Assembly: GCF_023534745.1 (NCBI RefSeq)
Contig: NZ_JAMHJQ010000001.1
Coordinates: 256,101 to 320,100 of the forward strand
Length of the DNA stretch: 64,000 nucleotides
DNA from: Streptomyces sp. 35G-GA-8
GTDB taxonomy: Bacteria; Actinomycetota; Actinomycetes; Streptomycetales; Streptomycetaceae
Reading direction: 5' to 3'
In this document: one piece after another, positions 24,639 through 33,271 of the stretch
How positions within the stretch are numbered: the first letter of the stretch is position 1
Layout of the letters: each line of letters starts with the position of its first letter
The notes under the pieces: generated by a model
Databases searched by the model: none
What the model saw: the letters and a program-made list of their open reading frames with translations, nothing else
Told to the model about the DNA's origin: nothing
Made by a program: the position numbers and the translations under genes

Positions 24639-26663
24639 CTAGACAAGGCCGTTCCGCCGCCGGATGACCCGCGCTTCCGCACGGTGTTCCCGTGCCTCGG
24701 CCGCGCGCCCCTCCTCCTCGGCCAGCAGCGCGAGCGCGTCCAGGATCCCCGCCTCGTCGTGGTCGGCGCCACGCTCCCGCGCACTGCCGAGCGCCGCCAC
24801 GTACAGCTCGTGTGCCGCGCTGCCCCGGCCCAGACGGCGCAGTACACCCCCCAGCGCGAACCCGGTCCGCGCCGTGAGGCGTGCGCGCCCGAGCCGCCTC
24901 GCCAGCGCCTGCGCCTCTTCCAACAGCGCGGCGGCCCGCTCCAGTTGACCGAGCGCGGCGACGGCCTCGCCCAGCCGGTAGGTCTGGAGCATGACGCCGT
25001 ACTCATTGCCGATCGCCCGGTGGACCTCGCGCGATGCCTCGAAATCGGCCGCCGCCGCGGCCCAGTCGCCACGCGCCGACCTGAGCATGCCGTGGAACTC
25101 GACGACCGACGCGCCCAGTTTGCGGTACCGGTCGGACTCGCCCAGGGACCGTACCGCGCTGAGCGCCTGTGCCAGCTCTCGCTCCGCCTCCGCGAACTCC
25201 CCCCGCTTCCACAGCGGGCGCGCCAGTTGGCAGCGCAGCCGTACGGTCAACGGAACGTGTCCGGCTCGCTGAGCCGCCGCCAGGGCGGTACGGAACGCCT
25301 CGATGCCATCCGTGTAGTGCGGGTGGTCGAGGTAGTGGGTCCACAGGGGTTCACCGAAGGCCGCGGCCTCGGTGTCGTACCCGCGCGCGTGGGCGAGGTC
25401 CACGCAGTCGTACAGCGCGTGACGCTCGGTCTCCAGCCAGCGGAACGCCCGTTCCTTCCTGGCTCCGCCGCCGGCCGCGTCGCCGGGTGCCGCGTCCGCC
25501 GCCGCGCCCTCGCCGTCCTCGAACCGGACATCAGGGGCGCCGGGGATGGGTCCGACCGGGTCCGCGAAGGTCATGCGCGTACCCGCCGCGTACCGGTCGG
25601 CGTGCTGTGCCTGCCGCAGGAGCCAGCGCACGATACGCAGCCGCCACTCGGCCCGCTCTTCCTCGGTGCTGTCCTCGGCCCTGCGCCTCGCGTGGGCGCG
25701 CACCAGCTCGGGCAGGCGTTTCCGGTCGTCGCCGGTGTCCGACACATCCCTGGTGTCGAGTAAGCCGGCCGTCTCCAGCTCCTCCAGCGCCCGGTCGGCG
25801 GCGTCGCGCCCCCGGCCCAGGATCGCTGTGGCCGCCTCGGGGGTGAAGGACGTCCCGGGGATGCTCGGCAGCATCCGGTAGAGCAGCGCCGCCTCGGGAC
25901 CCAGCCCGCGATAGGCCGCGTCCCACAGCACCTCCACCATGGGGATCCCTTTCCCGTGCAGCTCGGCGGTGAGCTCGTCGATCAGCCGCGGCAGCGGACC
26001 GCGCCGGTGTTTGCGGATCCACCGGCCGGCGACATGAAGGGCGGCGGGCAGACCGCAGCAGAGTCGGATCAGCCTCTCGGCGGCCTCCGGTTCGGCGTCC
26101 AGCCGCGCGTCGCCCGCGATGCTCCGCAACAGCTCCATGGCATCGGGCGGATCCAGCGGGGGCAGAGCGAGATCGATCGCCGCGCCGTTCTCAAGGTCGT
26201 ACAGCGGCCCGTGACTCGTGACGATCACCACGCTGTCGCCGGACGCGGGCAGCAGCGGTACGACCTCGGCCGCGTAGCGCGCGTTGTCGACGACGATGAC
26301 GAGACTCCTGCCGTCCGTCTTCGTCCAGTACTGCTTGCACCGGGCCTTGAACGACGGCTTCAGCCACTCCGGTTCCACCCCGAGCGAACCGAGCAGATCC
26401 CCGAGGGCGTCGCCGACCTCCACCACGCCGCCACGCCTGAGGTCGTCGAGATCGACATAGAGGACCCCGTCCGGGTGGCGTGGCCGCAGCGTGCGGGCCA
26501 GCCGGAACGCCAGTTCCGTCTTCCCCGTGCCACCCAGCGCGCTCAGCGCGAACAGCAGCGGGCGGGACTCGCCGTCCCGCTCCGCGACAGCCGTGGCAGC
26601 CAGGGCCTGTTCGCGCCGCCGGCCGACGAAGTGCGCCACCGGCGGGGGGATCTGATACGTCAT
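24639..26663 (-). CDS. AfsR-like NB-ARC (STAND) ATPase with TPR repeats
   Basis: 674 residues. NB-ARC domain about 10-320: P-loop ALGGTGKTEL, Walker B VIVVDNAR, and GLPAALHVAGRW (GLPL-like). A winged-helix region follows, then C-terminal TPR-like helical repeats (about 440-660). AfsR/SARP regulators add an N-terminal OmpR-type DNA-binding and BTAD domain; that part is absent, since the protein starts directly before the NB-ARC. It may act by protein contact. No ribosome binding site is obvious before ATG 26663. Divergent from the permease; convergent with the glycerophosphotransferase-like gene (14-base gap). Confidence 0.82.
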   Translation of the reverse strand: MTYQIPPPVAHFVGRRREQALAATAVAERDGESRPLLFALSALGGTGKTELAFRLARTLRPRHPDGVLYVDLDDLRRGGVVEVGDALGDLLGSLGVEPEWLKPSFKARCKQYWTKTDGRSLVIVVDNARYAAEVVPLLPASGDSVVIVTSHGPLYDLENGAAIDLALPPLDPPDAMELLRSIAGDARLDAEPEAAERLIRLCCGLPAALHVAGRWIRKHRRGPLPRLIDELTAELHGKGIPMVEVLWDAAYRGLGPEAALLYRMLPSIPGTSFTPEAATAILGRGRDAADRALEELETAGLLDTRDVSDTGDDRKRLPELVRAHARRRAEDSTEEERAEWRLRIVRWLLRQAQHADRYAAGTRMTFADPVGPIPGAPDVRFEDGEGAAADAAPGDAAGGGARKERAFRWLETERHALYDCVDLAHARGYDTEAAAFGEPLWTHYLDHPHYTDGIEAFRTALAAAQRAGHVPLTVRLRCQLARPLWKRGEFAEAERELAQALSAVRSLGESDRYRKLGASVVEFHGMLRSARGDWAAAAADFEASREVHRAIGNEYGVMLQTYRLGEAVAALGQLERAAALLEEAQALARRLGRARLTARTGFALGGVLRRLGRGSAAHELYVAALGSARERGADHDEAGILDALALLAEEEGRAAEAREHRAEARVIRRRNGLV

Positions 26664-26874
26664 GGTCCATGTCTACCAGCCGCCCCGGCCGCGCCACGGC
26701 CCGATCGCGAACACCCGGATCCTGACCGGCGGAGTCGGGCCGGTTCAGTGGGGGCCACCGCATCGGGCGGCGACGCGGATGCCGCCGGTCGTCCCTGTCT
26801 CCGCTGCCGATATCGTGCGTGCGCCGACAGCCGGTGGAGGTGTGTCGTCCGATCAGCGTCGAGGAGCGAGAGTG

Positions 26875-28140
26875 ATGAGTACGTCGGCGGGATCTGCCGG
26901 GGCGGGCGAGCTGAAGCGGCATCTGGGTGTGTTCGACGCCGTGGTGATCGGGCTCGGGGCGATGATCGGCGCGGGAATCTTCGCCGCGCTCGCGCCTGCC
27001 GCGTCGGCGGCCGGGTCCGGGCTGCTGCTGAGCCTGGCGGTGGCCGCGGTGGTGGCGTACTGCAACGCCACCTCCTCGGCGCGACTGGCCGCCCGCTACC
27101 CGAAGTCCGGGGGCACCTACGTCTACGGCCGCGAGCGCCTCGGTGACTTCTGGGGCTATCTGGCCGGCTGGGGCTTCGTGGTCGGCAAGACCGCCTCCTG
27201 CGCGGCGATGGCCCTGACGGTCGGCGCGTACGCGTGGCCCGGCCAGGCGCACGCGGTGGCGGTGGCCGCGGTGGTGGCGCTGACCGCGGTGAACTATGTC
27301 GGGGTACAGAAGTCCGCGTGGCTGACGCGGGGCATCGTCGCGGTCGTGCTGGCGGTCCTGGCCGCCGTGGTCACGGCCTGTCTGACCGGCGGCACGGCCG
27401 AGTCCGCGCGGCTTGACCTGGGCGCGGACGCCACCTTCGGCGGGGTGTTGCGGGCGGCGGGGCTGCTGTTCTTCGCCTTCGCGGGCTACGCGCGCGTCGC
27501 CACCCTCGGCGAGGAGGTACGCGACCCGGCCCGGACCATTCCCCGCGCGATCCCGCTCGCCCTGGGCATCACGCTGGCCGTCTACGCGGCCGTCGCCCTC
27601 GCGGTCCTTTCCGTGCTCGGTCCCGACGGCCTGGCCGGGGCCGCCGCGCCGCTGGACGCGGCGGTGCGGGCCGCCGGGGTCCCGGGGCTGGTGCCCGTGG
27701 TACGGGTCGGGGCCGCGGTGGCGGCGCTCGGCTCGCTGCTCGCGCTGATCCTCGGTGTCTCCCGTACCACGCTGGCCATGGCCCGCGACCGCCATCTGCC
27801 GCACGCCCTGGCCGCCGTCCACCCGCGCTTCGAGGTGCCGCACCGCGCCGAACTCGCGGTCGGCGCGGTCGTCGCCGTGCTGGCCGCCACGGTCGATGTG
27901 CGCGGCGCGATCGGTTTCTCGTCCTTCGGTGTGCTGGCCTACTACGCCGTGGCCAACGCCTCCGCCTGGACGCTCACCCCGGCCGAGGGGCGTCCCGCCA
28001 GGTTCGTGCCGGTCGTGGGCATGGCCGGCTGTCTGGGACTGGCCTTCGCCCTGCCTGCGGACTCGGTCCTCTGGGGAACGGTGGTGCTCGCGCTGGGCGC
28101 CGCCGCGTACGGCCTTCGCAAGGCGGCCTCCCGCCGCTGA
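26875..28140 (+). CDS. APC-superfamily amino acid permease
   Basis: 421 residues, about 12 transmembrane helices. It starts with the family signature LGVFDAVVIGLGAMIGAGIFAAL (shown in part: GLGAMIGAGIF), has YPKSGGTYVY in helix 3 and FFAFAGYARVATLGEEVRDPARTIPRAI around helix 6-loop, all typical of APC/cationic amino acid transporters. It should import or exchange an amino acid across the membrane; substrate unknown. GAGGAG lies 8 bases before ATG 26875. A strong hairpin follows the stop. Confidence 0.88.
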   Translation: MSTSAGSAGAGELKRHLGVFDAVVIGLGAMIGAGIFAALAPAASAAGSGLLLSLAVAAVVAYCNATSSARLAARYPKSGGTYVYGRERLGDFWGYLAGWGFVVGKTASCAAMALTVGAYAWPGQAHAVAVAAVVALTAVNYVGVQKSAWLTRGIVAVVLAVLAAVVTACLTGGTAESARLDLGADATFGGVLRAAGLLFFAFAGYARVATLGEEVRDPARTIPRAIPLALGITLAVYAAVALAVLSVLGPDGLAGAAAPLDAAVRAAGVPGLVPVVRVGAAVAALGSLLALILGVSRTTLAMARDRHLPHALAAVHPRFEVPHRAELAVGAVVAVLAATVDVRGAIGFSSFGVLAYYAVANASAWTLTPAEGRPARFVPVVGMAGCLGLAFALPADSVLWGTVVLALGAAAYGLRKAASRR

Positions 28141-28192
28141 CCGGAGTCCGGGGATCCGCGGGCTCCGGCTCGGGTCCGCGGGCTCCGGCCCC

Positions 28193-28224
28193 GACCTCGG
28201 TCCGGGGCCGCTCGGACCGAGGTC
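28193..28224 (+). terminator. Terminator after the permease
   Basis: Perfect 12-base arms (28193-28204, 28213-28224) with an 8-base loop; further flanking GGCCC/GGGCC can extend the stem past one mismatch. It starts 52 bases after the permease stop. Confidence 0.75.
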
Positions 28225-28337
28225 AGGGCCGGTCAGCCCTTGGGGCGTCGCGCCCGATGGGCTCACGCTTGACCTGGGAGACGGCACGGCCTGCCCTCGA
28301 CATGGCTGTGGCCGGATTCCGGAGCACAGGAGGGACC

Positions 28338-29024
28338 ATGCACCACACGCCGCACCGGGTGAGCGAGGTGATGACGCGCCCCGTGGTCGCCGTGAGCCCG
28401 CGGGCCGGGTTCAAGGAGATCGTGGCGACCATGGCGCGGTGGAAAGTGAGCGCCGTGCCCGTGCTGGCGGGCGACGGCCGCGTGGTCGGGGTGGTCTCGG
28501 AAGCCGATCTGCTGCCCAAGGAGGAGTTCCGGGACGCGGACCCGAGCCGTCTGGAACAGATGCGCCGTCTCGACGATCTGCGGAAGGCCGGCGCGCTGAC
28601 CGCCGAGGAGCTGATGAGCGTGCCGGCGATCACCGTCCACGAGGACGCCCCGCTGGCCCGGGCGGCGCGGACCATGATCCGGGGGAAGCTGAAGCGGCTG
28701 CCCGTCGTCGACGGCGAGGGCATGCTCCGGGGGATCGTCAGCCGTCGCGACCTGTTGAAGGTGTTCCTGCGGTCCGACGAGGACCTGGCCCAGGAGGTAC
28801 GCACGGAGGTGGTCGAGCGCCTGTTCCTGGTGGCGGGCGAGGACGTACGGGTCGGCGTGGCGGACGGTGTCGTCACGCTGACGGGCCGCGTCGGCGACAC
28901 CGCGCTGGTGCCGGTGGCGGCCCGTATGGTCCGGGCCGTCGAGGGGGTCGTCGACGTCGAATGCGATCTGGTGGGACCGGGCGCCCCGGCCACGGCACCG
29001 CCTCACGCGGGGGCGGGGCCCTGA
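28338..29024 (+). CDS. CBS-domain pair with C-terminal BON domain
   Basis: 228 residues. Two CBS domains (about 8-60 and 90-145: VSEVMTRPVVAVSP..., LMSVPAITVHEDAP...) and a BON domain at the end (VRVGVADGVVTLTGRVGD...). CBS pairs usually bind adenine nucleotides. The mycobacterial CBS protein Hrp1 (Rv2626c) belongs to the DosR dormancy regulon; CBS-BON proteins in Streptomyces are often linked to similar genes, as here. AGGAGGG precedes ATG 28338. Its 3' end overlaps the end of the convergent apbE gene by 22 bases. Confidence 0.88.
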   Translation: MHHTPHRVSEVMTRPVVAVSPRAGFKEIVATMARWKVSAVPVLAGDGRVVGVVSEADLLPKEEFRDADPSRLEQMRRLDDLRKAGALTAEELMSVPAITVHEDAPLARAARTMIRGKLKRLPVVDGEGMLRGIVSRRDLLKVFLRSDEDLAQEVRTEVVERLFLVAGEDVRVGVADGVVTLTGRVGDTALVPVAARMVRAVEGVVDVECDLVGPGAPATAPPHAGAGP

Positions 29025-29914
29025 TGCCCGGATAACCCGGTGCGCGTGGCCGACGGCGCTTCGCCGGGGAATCCGCTGGTGCGCCATGTCCCGCCGTCCC
29101 GTGTCACCGCGAACCCCTCGTAGCCGTCGAGGGATTCCAGCCAGTCCCGCGCGCACTCCCCCATGGCGAAGGCCGCGACCGCGTACGCGTCGGTCATGGT
29201 GAGCCGGGCGCCGACCACCGTGACGGAGGCCGGGCCGTCCGCGGGCATGCCGTGGTGGGGGTTGAGGATATGGGCTCCGCGTTCCGTGTCGCCCGAGGTG
29301 GCGATGGCCAGGCCGCGGCCGGTGACGACGGTGCAGAGATCACCGGGGCGCAGCGGGTGCGGGATCCCGATGCGCCACGGGGAGCCGGGCGCCGCCTCGC
29401 CGCCGAGCTGCCGGTCCCCGCCGCCGGTGACCGAGGTGTTGTGCGCGCCCGCCTCACGCAGCATTCGCGAGGCGCGCTCGATGGACCACCCCTTGACCAG
29501 CCCCGACGGATCGAGGACACCGCCCGCGAGATGGCTGAACCAGCCGCCGGTGTGCCGTACGGCCCGCTTGCACAGGTTGAGGACTTCCCGTACTTCGGGG
29601 CAGCACTCGTCGAGTCCGATCTCACCGCGCGAGAGACGGCAGACGACGCTGTCGGGCCGGTACGTGGAGTACACCTCGTCGACGTGGTGCAGCCAGCGCA
29701 CCGCCTCGCGCAGGGCGACCTCGATGGCGGGCGTGCGCGGGTCGCGGATGTCGAACGAGAAGACGGTGCCCATCGCGTGCTCGACATGGCGCCATCCGCC
29801 CTGCCCCGGCCGTGTGCCCGAACCGGAACCCGGACCCGAACCGGAACCCGGACCCGGACGTGGACCCGGACCCGGACGTGGACCCGGACCTGTCCCGTGG
29901 TTCACGCTGGTCAT
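29003..29914 (-). CDS. apbE: ApbE-like FAD:protein FMN transferase without secretion signal
   Basis: 303 residues. ApbE hallmarks: MGTVFSFDI, LDPSGLVKGWSIERA, GGGDRQLGG, the ATSGDTERG block and the metal-binding TDAYAVAAFAMG. The enzyme attaches FMN to Thr/Ser of target proteins. Canonical ApbE is an exported lipoprotein; this one has instead a Gly/Pro/Arg/Ser-rich N-terminus (residues about 7-38, 18-bp DNA repeats) with no hydrophobic segment, so the target would be cytosolic. Its acceptor is not in the window. Divergent from an OmpR-type regulator across a spacer with direct-repeat operator sites. Confidence 0.87.
   Translation of the reverse strand: MTSVNHGTGPGPRPGPGPRPGPGSGSGPGSGSGTRPGQGGWRHVEHAMGTVFSFDIRDPRTPAIEVALREAVRWLHHVDEVYSTYRPDSVVCRLSRGEIGLDECCPEVREVLNLCKRAVRHTGGWFSHLAGGVLDPSGLVKGWSIERASRMLREAGAHNTSVTGGGDRQLGGEAAPGSPWRIGIPHPLRPGDLCTVVTGRGLAIATSGDTERGAHILNPHHGMPADGPASVTVVGARLTMTDAYAVAAFAMGECARDWLESLDGYEGFAVTRDGGTWRTSGFPGEAPSATRTGLSGHQGPAPA
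29815..29893. repeat. 18-bp tandem repeats encoding a Gly-Pro-rich tail
   Basis: Two families of 18-base near-repeats, built from GACCCGGACC-like hexamers, encode (GPGPRP) and (GSGSGP) blocks at the N-terminus of ApbE. Unit length is a multiple of three. Confidence 0.7.
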
Positions 29915-29961
29915 GGGTCCCTCTCCCTTTCCTTCGGTGGCCGCCCAGCCTGGCAACTCAA

Positions 29962-30018
29962 CCTCTGAGGACCTTCTGAGCGCCGTCGCTCCAGGGTTAT
30001 TCAGAGGAAACTCAGAGC
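29962..30018. promoter_or_regulatory. Candidate OmpR-type response regulator binding sites
   Basis: Two pairs of direct repeats in opposite orientation: TCTGAG at 29964 and 29975, and TCAGAG at 30001 and 30012. Both pairs have an 11-bp period, as expected for tandem binding of OmpR/PhoB proteins (compare MprA boxes). They lie between apbE and the divergent regulator gene and may control both. Confidence 0.6.
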
Positions 30019-30065
30019 GAGCCCTGAGCCACCCGCGCCGTAGCACGGGGGATGCTGTAGGGACC

Positions 30066-30800
30066 ATGGACAACCACAGCCACCCGCCCCGTCTGTACGG
30101 CAGCGACGGCGGCCCGGTGCGGGTCCTCGTCGTCGACGACGAACCGGATCTCACCGAGGTCCTCACCGGCGTGCTGTCGGGCGAGGGCTGGGACGTGCGC
30201 TCCGCCGCCGACGGCGCGTCGGCCGTCGCCGTCGCCCGCGCGTTCCGTCCGCACGCCGTCATCCTGGACTGGATGCTGCCCGACATGGACGGTCTGGGGG
30301 TGCTGCACCGGCTGCGCGGGGAGCTGGAGCATGTGTGTGTGCTGTTCCTGACCGCGCGCGACTCCGTCGAGCAGCGGATCGCCGGGATCACCGCGGGCGG
30401 TGACGACTACGTGACCAAGCCCTTCAGCCTGGAGGAAGTGCTGGCCCGGCTGCGCGGGCTGCTGCGGCGGGCCGGGATGGCGCGCGAGACGAACGGTGAG
30501 CGGCTGCTGGTCGTGGGGGATCTGGTGATGGACGAGGAGGCCCGGGAGGTCACGCGGGGCGGCGATCTCGTCGAGCTGTCCCGCACGGAGTTCGAACTGC
30601 TCAGATTCCTGATGCGCAACCCCCGCAGAGTGCTGTCGAAGGCACAGATCCTCGACCGGGTCTGGTCCTACGATTTCGGTGGCCGCGCGCATGTCGTCGA
30701 GCTGTACATCAGCTATCTGCGCAAGAAGATCGATTCCGGGCGCCCCGCGATGATCCACACCGTGCGCGGCGTGGGGTACGTACTCAAGCCGGAGCCCTGA
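30066..30800 (+). CDS. OmpR-family response regulator
   Basis: 244 residues. Receiver domain about 18-130 (VLVVDDEPDL, phospho-Asp in ILDWMLPDMDG, TARDS, DYVTKPF) and a winged-helix domain to the end (LSRTEFELLRFLMRNPRRVLSK..., HTVRGVGYVLKPEP). First gene of a two-gene operon with its kinase; the stop and the kinase ATG overlap (TGATG). Probable autoregulation through the repeats upstream, which also face apbE. Confidence 0.93.
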   Translation: MDNHSHPPRLYGSDGGPVRVLVVDDEPDLTEVLTGVLSGEGWDVRSAADGASAVAVARAFRPHAVILDWMLPDMDGLGVLHRLRGELEHVCVLFLTARDSVEQRIAGITAGGDDYVTKPFSLEEVLARLRGLLRRAGMARETNGERLLVVGDLVMDEEAREVTRGGDLVELSRTEFELLRFLMRNPRRVLSKAQILDRVWSYDFGGRAHVVELYISYLRKKIDSGRPAMIHTVRGVGYVLKPEP

Positions 30801-32308
30801 TGGCGGCTCCCGCACGTCGGCTGCTGTCAGCCGTTTCCCTGCCGCCGCGTACGCTGCGCGGTCAGCTGACCGCCGGGCTCGTCGTGCTGCTCGCCCTCGC
30901 CTGTCTGATGGTGGGGGTCACCACGGCCTTCGCGCTCGAAGGCTTCCTCGTCCGCCGGCTCGACCAGCAGCTCTCCGCGTCCGGGGGGAAGTTCGCGGCG
31001 AGTCTGGAACACGAGGCGACCCCGGACCGCGACAACCGTCCCGATACCAGAGGCCAGTCGAAGGGCACATTCGGAGCCCGCCTGCTGCGGGGCACGACCA
31101 CCCGGGCGGCCGTCGTCGGGAAGGAGGGCGACGTCTCGGAGGTACGGCTCACCTCGGGCGACCGGCTGGCGCTCGCCGAACTGCCCCTCGACGGAAAGGG
31201 TCATACGCTCCGGCTGTCCGCGCTGGGGCACTACCGGCTCGAAGCCGTCAAGGGCGACGAAGGCGATGTGCTGATCACCGGACTGCCGCTGCGCCCCGTC
31301 GAGGAAACCCTGCACCGGCTGGAGTGGGTGGAGGGAGCCGTCTTCGGCGCGGCCCTGATCGTCACGGGAACCCTGGCGGCGCTGTGGGTACGGCTGTCGC
31401 TGCGCCCGCTGCGCCGGGTGACCACCACCGCGGCGAATGTGGCCGAGCGCCCGCTCGCCAGCGGCGAGGTCGCCATGCCCGACCCCGTACCGGTCACGGA
31501 TCCGGGCACCGAGGTGGGTCAGGTCGGAACGGCGCTCAACCGCATGCTCGGCCATGTCGGCAACGCCCTGGAGCGACGGCAGGCCAGTGAGGAGCGACTG
31601 CGCCACTTCGCCGCGGACGCCAGCCATGAACTCCGCACGCCCGTGGCCAACATCCGCGGCCACGCGGAGCTCGCGCTCCGGCACAAGGGTCCCGTACCGG
31701 CCGAGGTCGAGCGGGCGCTGGACCGTATCCAGTCCGAGTCGGTGCGGATGAGCCGCATGGTGGACGACCTGCTGCTGCTGGCCCGTATCGACGCGGGCCG
31801 GGCCCTTGAGCGCGAGCCCGTGGACCTCACCCGGCTGGTGCTCGACGCCACGGACGACGCGCGGGCCACCGGACCCGGCCATCGGTGGCTGCTCGATCTG
31901 CCGGAGGAGGCCGTGACCATCACGGGCGACGAGCACCGCCTGCACCAGGCCGTCGGCAACCTCCTCGCCAACGCCCGCTCGCACACACCCTCCGGTACGC
32001 GGGTCACCGTCCGGCTGGCGCACGACGAGGACGGCATCCGGCTGAGCGTGGCGGACGACGGCCCGGGCATCCCCGAAGAGCTCCAGCCCGAGATCTTCGG
32101 CCGATTCGTCCGCGCGGACGCCGGTCGCTCGCGCGCGGCGGGCAGCACGGGGCTGGGGCTCGCCATCGTGTACGCGGTGGTCTCCGCGCACGGCGGCACG
32201 GTCGGTGTGGAGAGCGCCCCCGGGCGCACCGTGTTCACGGTGACTCTGCCCGTGTCACCGCCCGCGACTCCCGGCGCGGAGGACCGTGAGCGTGACGCCG
32301 GCGCCTGA
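30800..32308 (+). CDS. Sensor histidine kinase (HisKA, HAMP)
   Basis: 502 residues. Transmembrane helix about 25-50, an extracytoplasmic sensor of about 130 residues, a second helix about 177-197, HAMP to about 260, HisKA with the H-box FAADASHELRTPVANIRGH, and HATPase_c with N-box (GNLLANARSHTP), DDGPGIP and GLGLAIVYAVVSAHGG. Partner of the overlapping response regulator. The signal sensed is unknown. Confidence 0.92.
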   Translation: MAAPARRLLSAVSLPPRTLRGQLTAGLVVLLALACLMVGVTTAFALEGFLVRRLDQQLSASGGKFAASLEHEATPDRDNRPDTRGQSKGTFGARLLRGTTTRAAVVGKEGDVSEVRLTSGDRLALAELPLDGKGHTLRLSALGHYRLEAVKGDEGDVLITGLPLRPVEETLHRLEWVEGAVFGAALIVTGTLAALWVRLSLRPLRRVTTTAANVAERPLASGEVAMPDPVPVTDPGTEVGQVGTALNRMLGHVGNALERRQASEERLRHFAADASHELRTPVANIRGHAELALRHKGPVPAEVERALDRIQSESVRMSRMVDDLLLLARIDAGRALEREPVDLTRLVLDATDDARATGPGHRWLLDLPEEAVTITGDEHRLHQAVGNLLANARSHTPSGTRVTVRLAHDEDGIRLSVADDGPGIPEELQPEIFGRFVRADAGRSRAAGSTGLGLAIVYAVVSAHGGTVGVESAPGRTVFTVTLPVSPPATPGAEDRERDAGA

Positions 32309-32328
32309 CGGGCGAACGCGAGGCCGGT

Positions 32329-32379
32329 GCGACCGGGAAGGGACCCGGGAGAAGCGACCGGTAAGGGACCCCGGGAGCC
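32329..32379. repeat. Direct repeat with GGGACC elements
   Basis: Two near-copies of a roughly 25-base unit (GCGACCGG then AAGGGACCC) in the 200-base spacer before the DevR-like gene. Confidence 0.5.
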
Positions 32380-32394
32380 CCATCGGACCTGGAC

Positions 32395-32410
32395 GGCCCA
32401 TGCGTGGGCC
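32395..32410. promoter_or_regulatory. Palindrome upstream of the DevR-like regulator
   Basis: GGCCCA-TGCG-TGGGCC, a perfect palindrome about 100 bases before the regulator start. Its GGCCC half-sites recall DosR/OsdR-type boxes, so it is a candidate autoregulatory site; the match is by eye only. Confidence 0.3.
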
Positions 32411-32508
32411 CCGTTCGGCCCTGGTCCGCCCGCCGGAGCCCGCGCCACGATGGTGGGGTGGCGCCACGATGGAGGGGGCGCGGGCCCACGACGGCGCGGA
32501 GGACTGGC

Positions 32509-33216
32509 ATGGACGAGGCACGGGACTTCTCGGCGCGGAAGCCGATCCGGGTGTTTCTGCTCGACGATCACGAGGTCGTCCGGCGCGGGGTGCGGGATCT
32601 GCTCGACGCGGAGCCGGACATCGAGGTGGTCGGCGACGCGGGCTCGACGGACCACGCCCTGGCCAGGGGCCCGGCGCTCCGGCCCGACGTCGCCGTGCTC
32701 GACGTACGGCTGCCGGACGGTGACGGGATCACGGTCTGCCGGGAGCTGCGGTCGCGGATGCCCGGCCTGGCGTGTCTGATGCTCACGTCGTTCGATGACG
32801 ACGACGCTCTGCTCGACGCGATCATGGCCGGGGCGGCGGGCTATGTGCTGAAGGAGATCAAGGGGTCGGATCTGGTGGACGCCGTGCGTACGGTCGCCTC
32901 GGGCCGGTCGATGCTCGACCCTGCCACGACGGCCCGGCTGATGAGCAGTCTGCGCGGCGAGGACGGGACGGAGGAGCGCCGGGAACCCGACGCGCTGGCC
33001 GGGCTGTCCCCTCGCGAGCGCGAGATCCTCGGGCTGATCGGCGAGGGGCTGACCAACCGGCAGATCGGCGAGCGGCTCTATCTCTCCGAGAAGACGGTCA
33101 AGAACCATATCTCGCGGCTGCTGTCCAAGCTCGGCGTCGAACGGCGGATCCAGGCCGCCGTCCTCGCCACCCACGCCGCCCCGCACTCCGCCGACCCCGC
33201 CCACGAAGGCCACTGA
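32509..33216 (+). CDS. DevR/DosR-like (OsdR-like) NarL-family response regulator
   Basis: 235 residues. Receiver ([18 protein letters not shown], phospho-Asp in [29 protein letters not shown]) and LuxR HTH ([25 protein letters not shown]..., [16 protein letters not shown]). The sequence pattern is that of mycobacterial DevR/DosR, which in Streptomyces corresponds to OsdR. GGAGGAC precedes ATG 32509. It converges on a DevS-like kinase 55 bases away, an arrangement in which the pair is not one operon. Confidence 0.88.
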   Translation: MDEARDFSARKPIRVFLLDDHEVVRRGVRDLLDAEPDIEVVGDAGSTDHALARGPALRPDVAVLDVRLPDGDGITVCRELRSRMPGLACLMLTSFDDDDALLDAIMAGAAGYVLKEIKGSDLVDAVRTVASGRSMLDPATTARLMSSLRGEDGTEERREPDALAGLSPREREILGLIGEGLTNRQIGERLYLSEKTVKNHISRLLSKLGVERRIQAAVLATHAAPHSADPAHEGH

Positions 33217-33271
33217 GCCCGCGCCCGTCCAGCGCGCCCCCGGATCCTCGGCAGGGGTCGACGGGCACGGT

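Noticed and set aside
29941-30065. Riboswitch (FMN) upstream of apbE or the regulator
   Set aside because: The spacer is short and shows protein-type direct repeats; no conserved riboswitch core can be seen.
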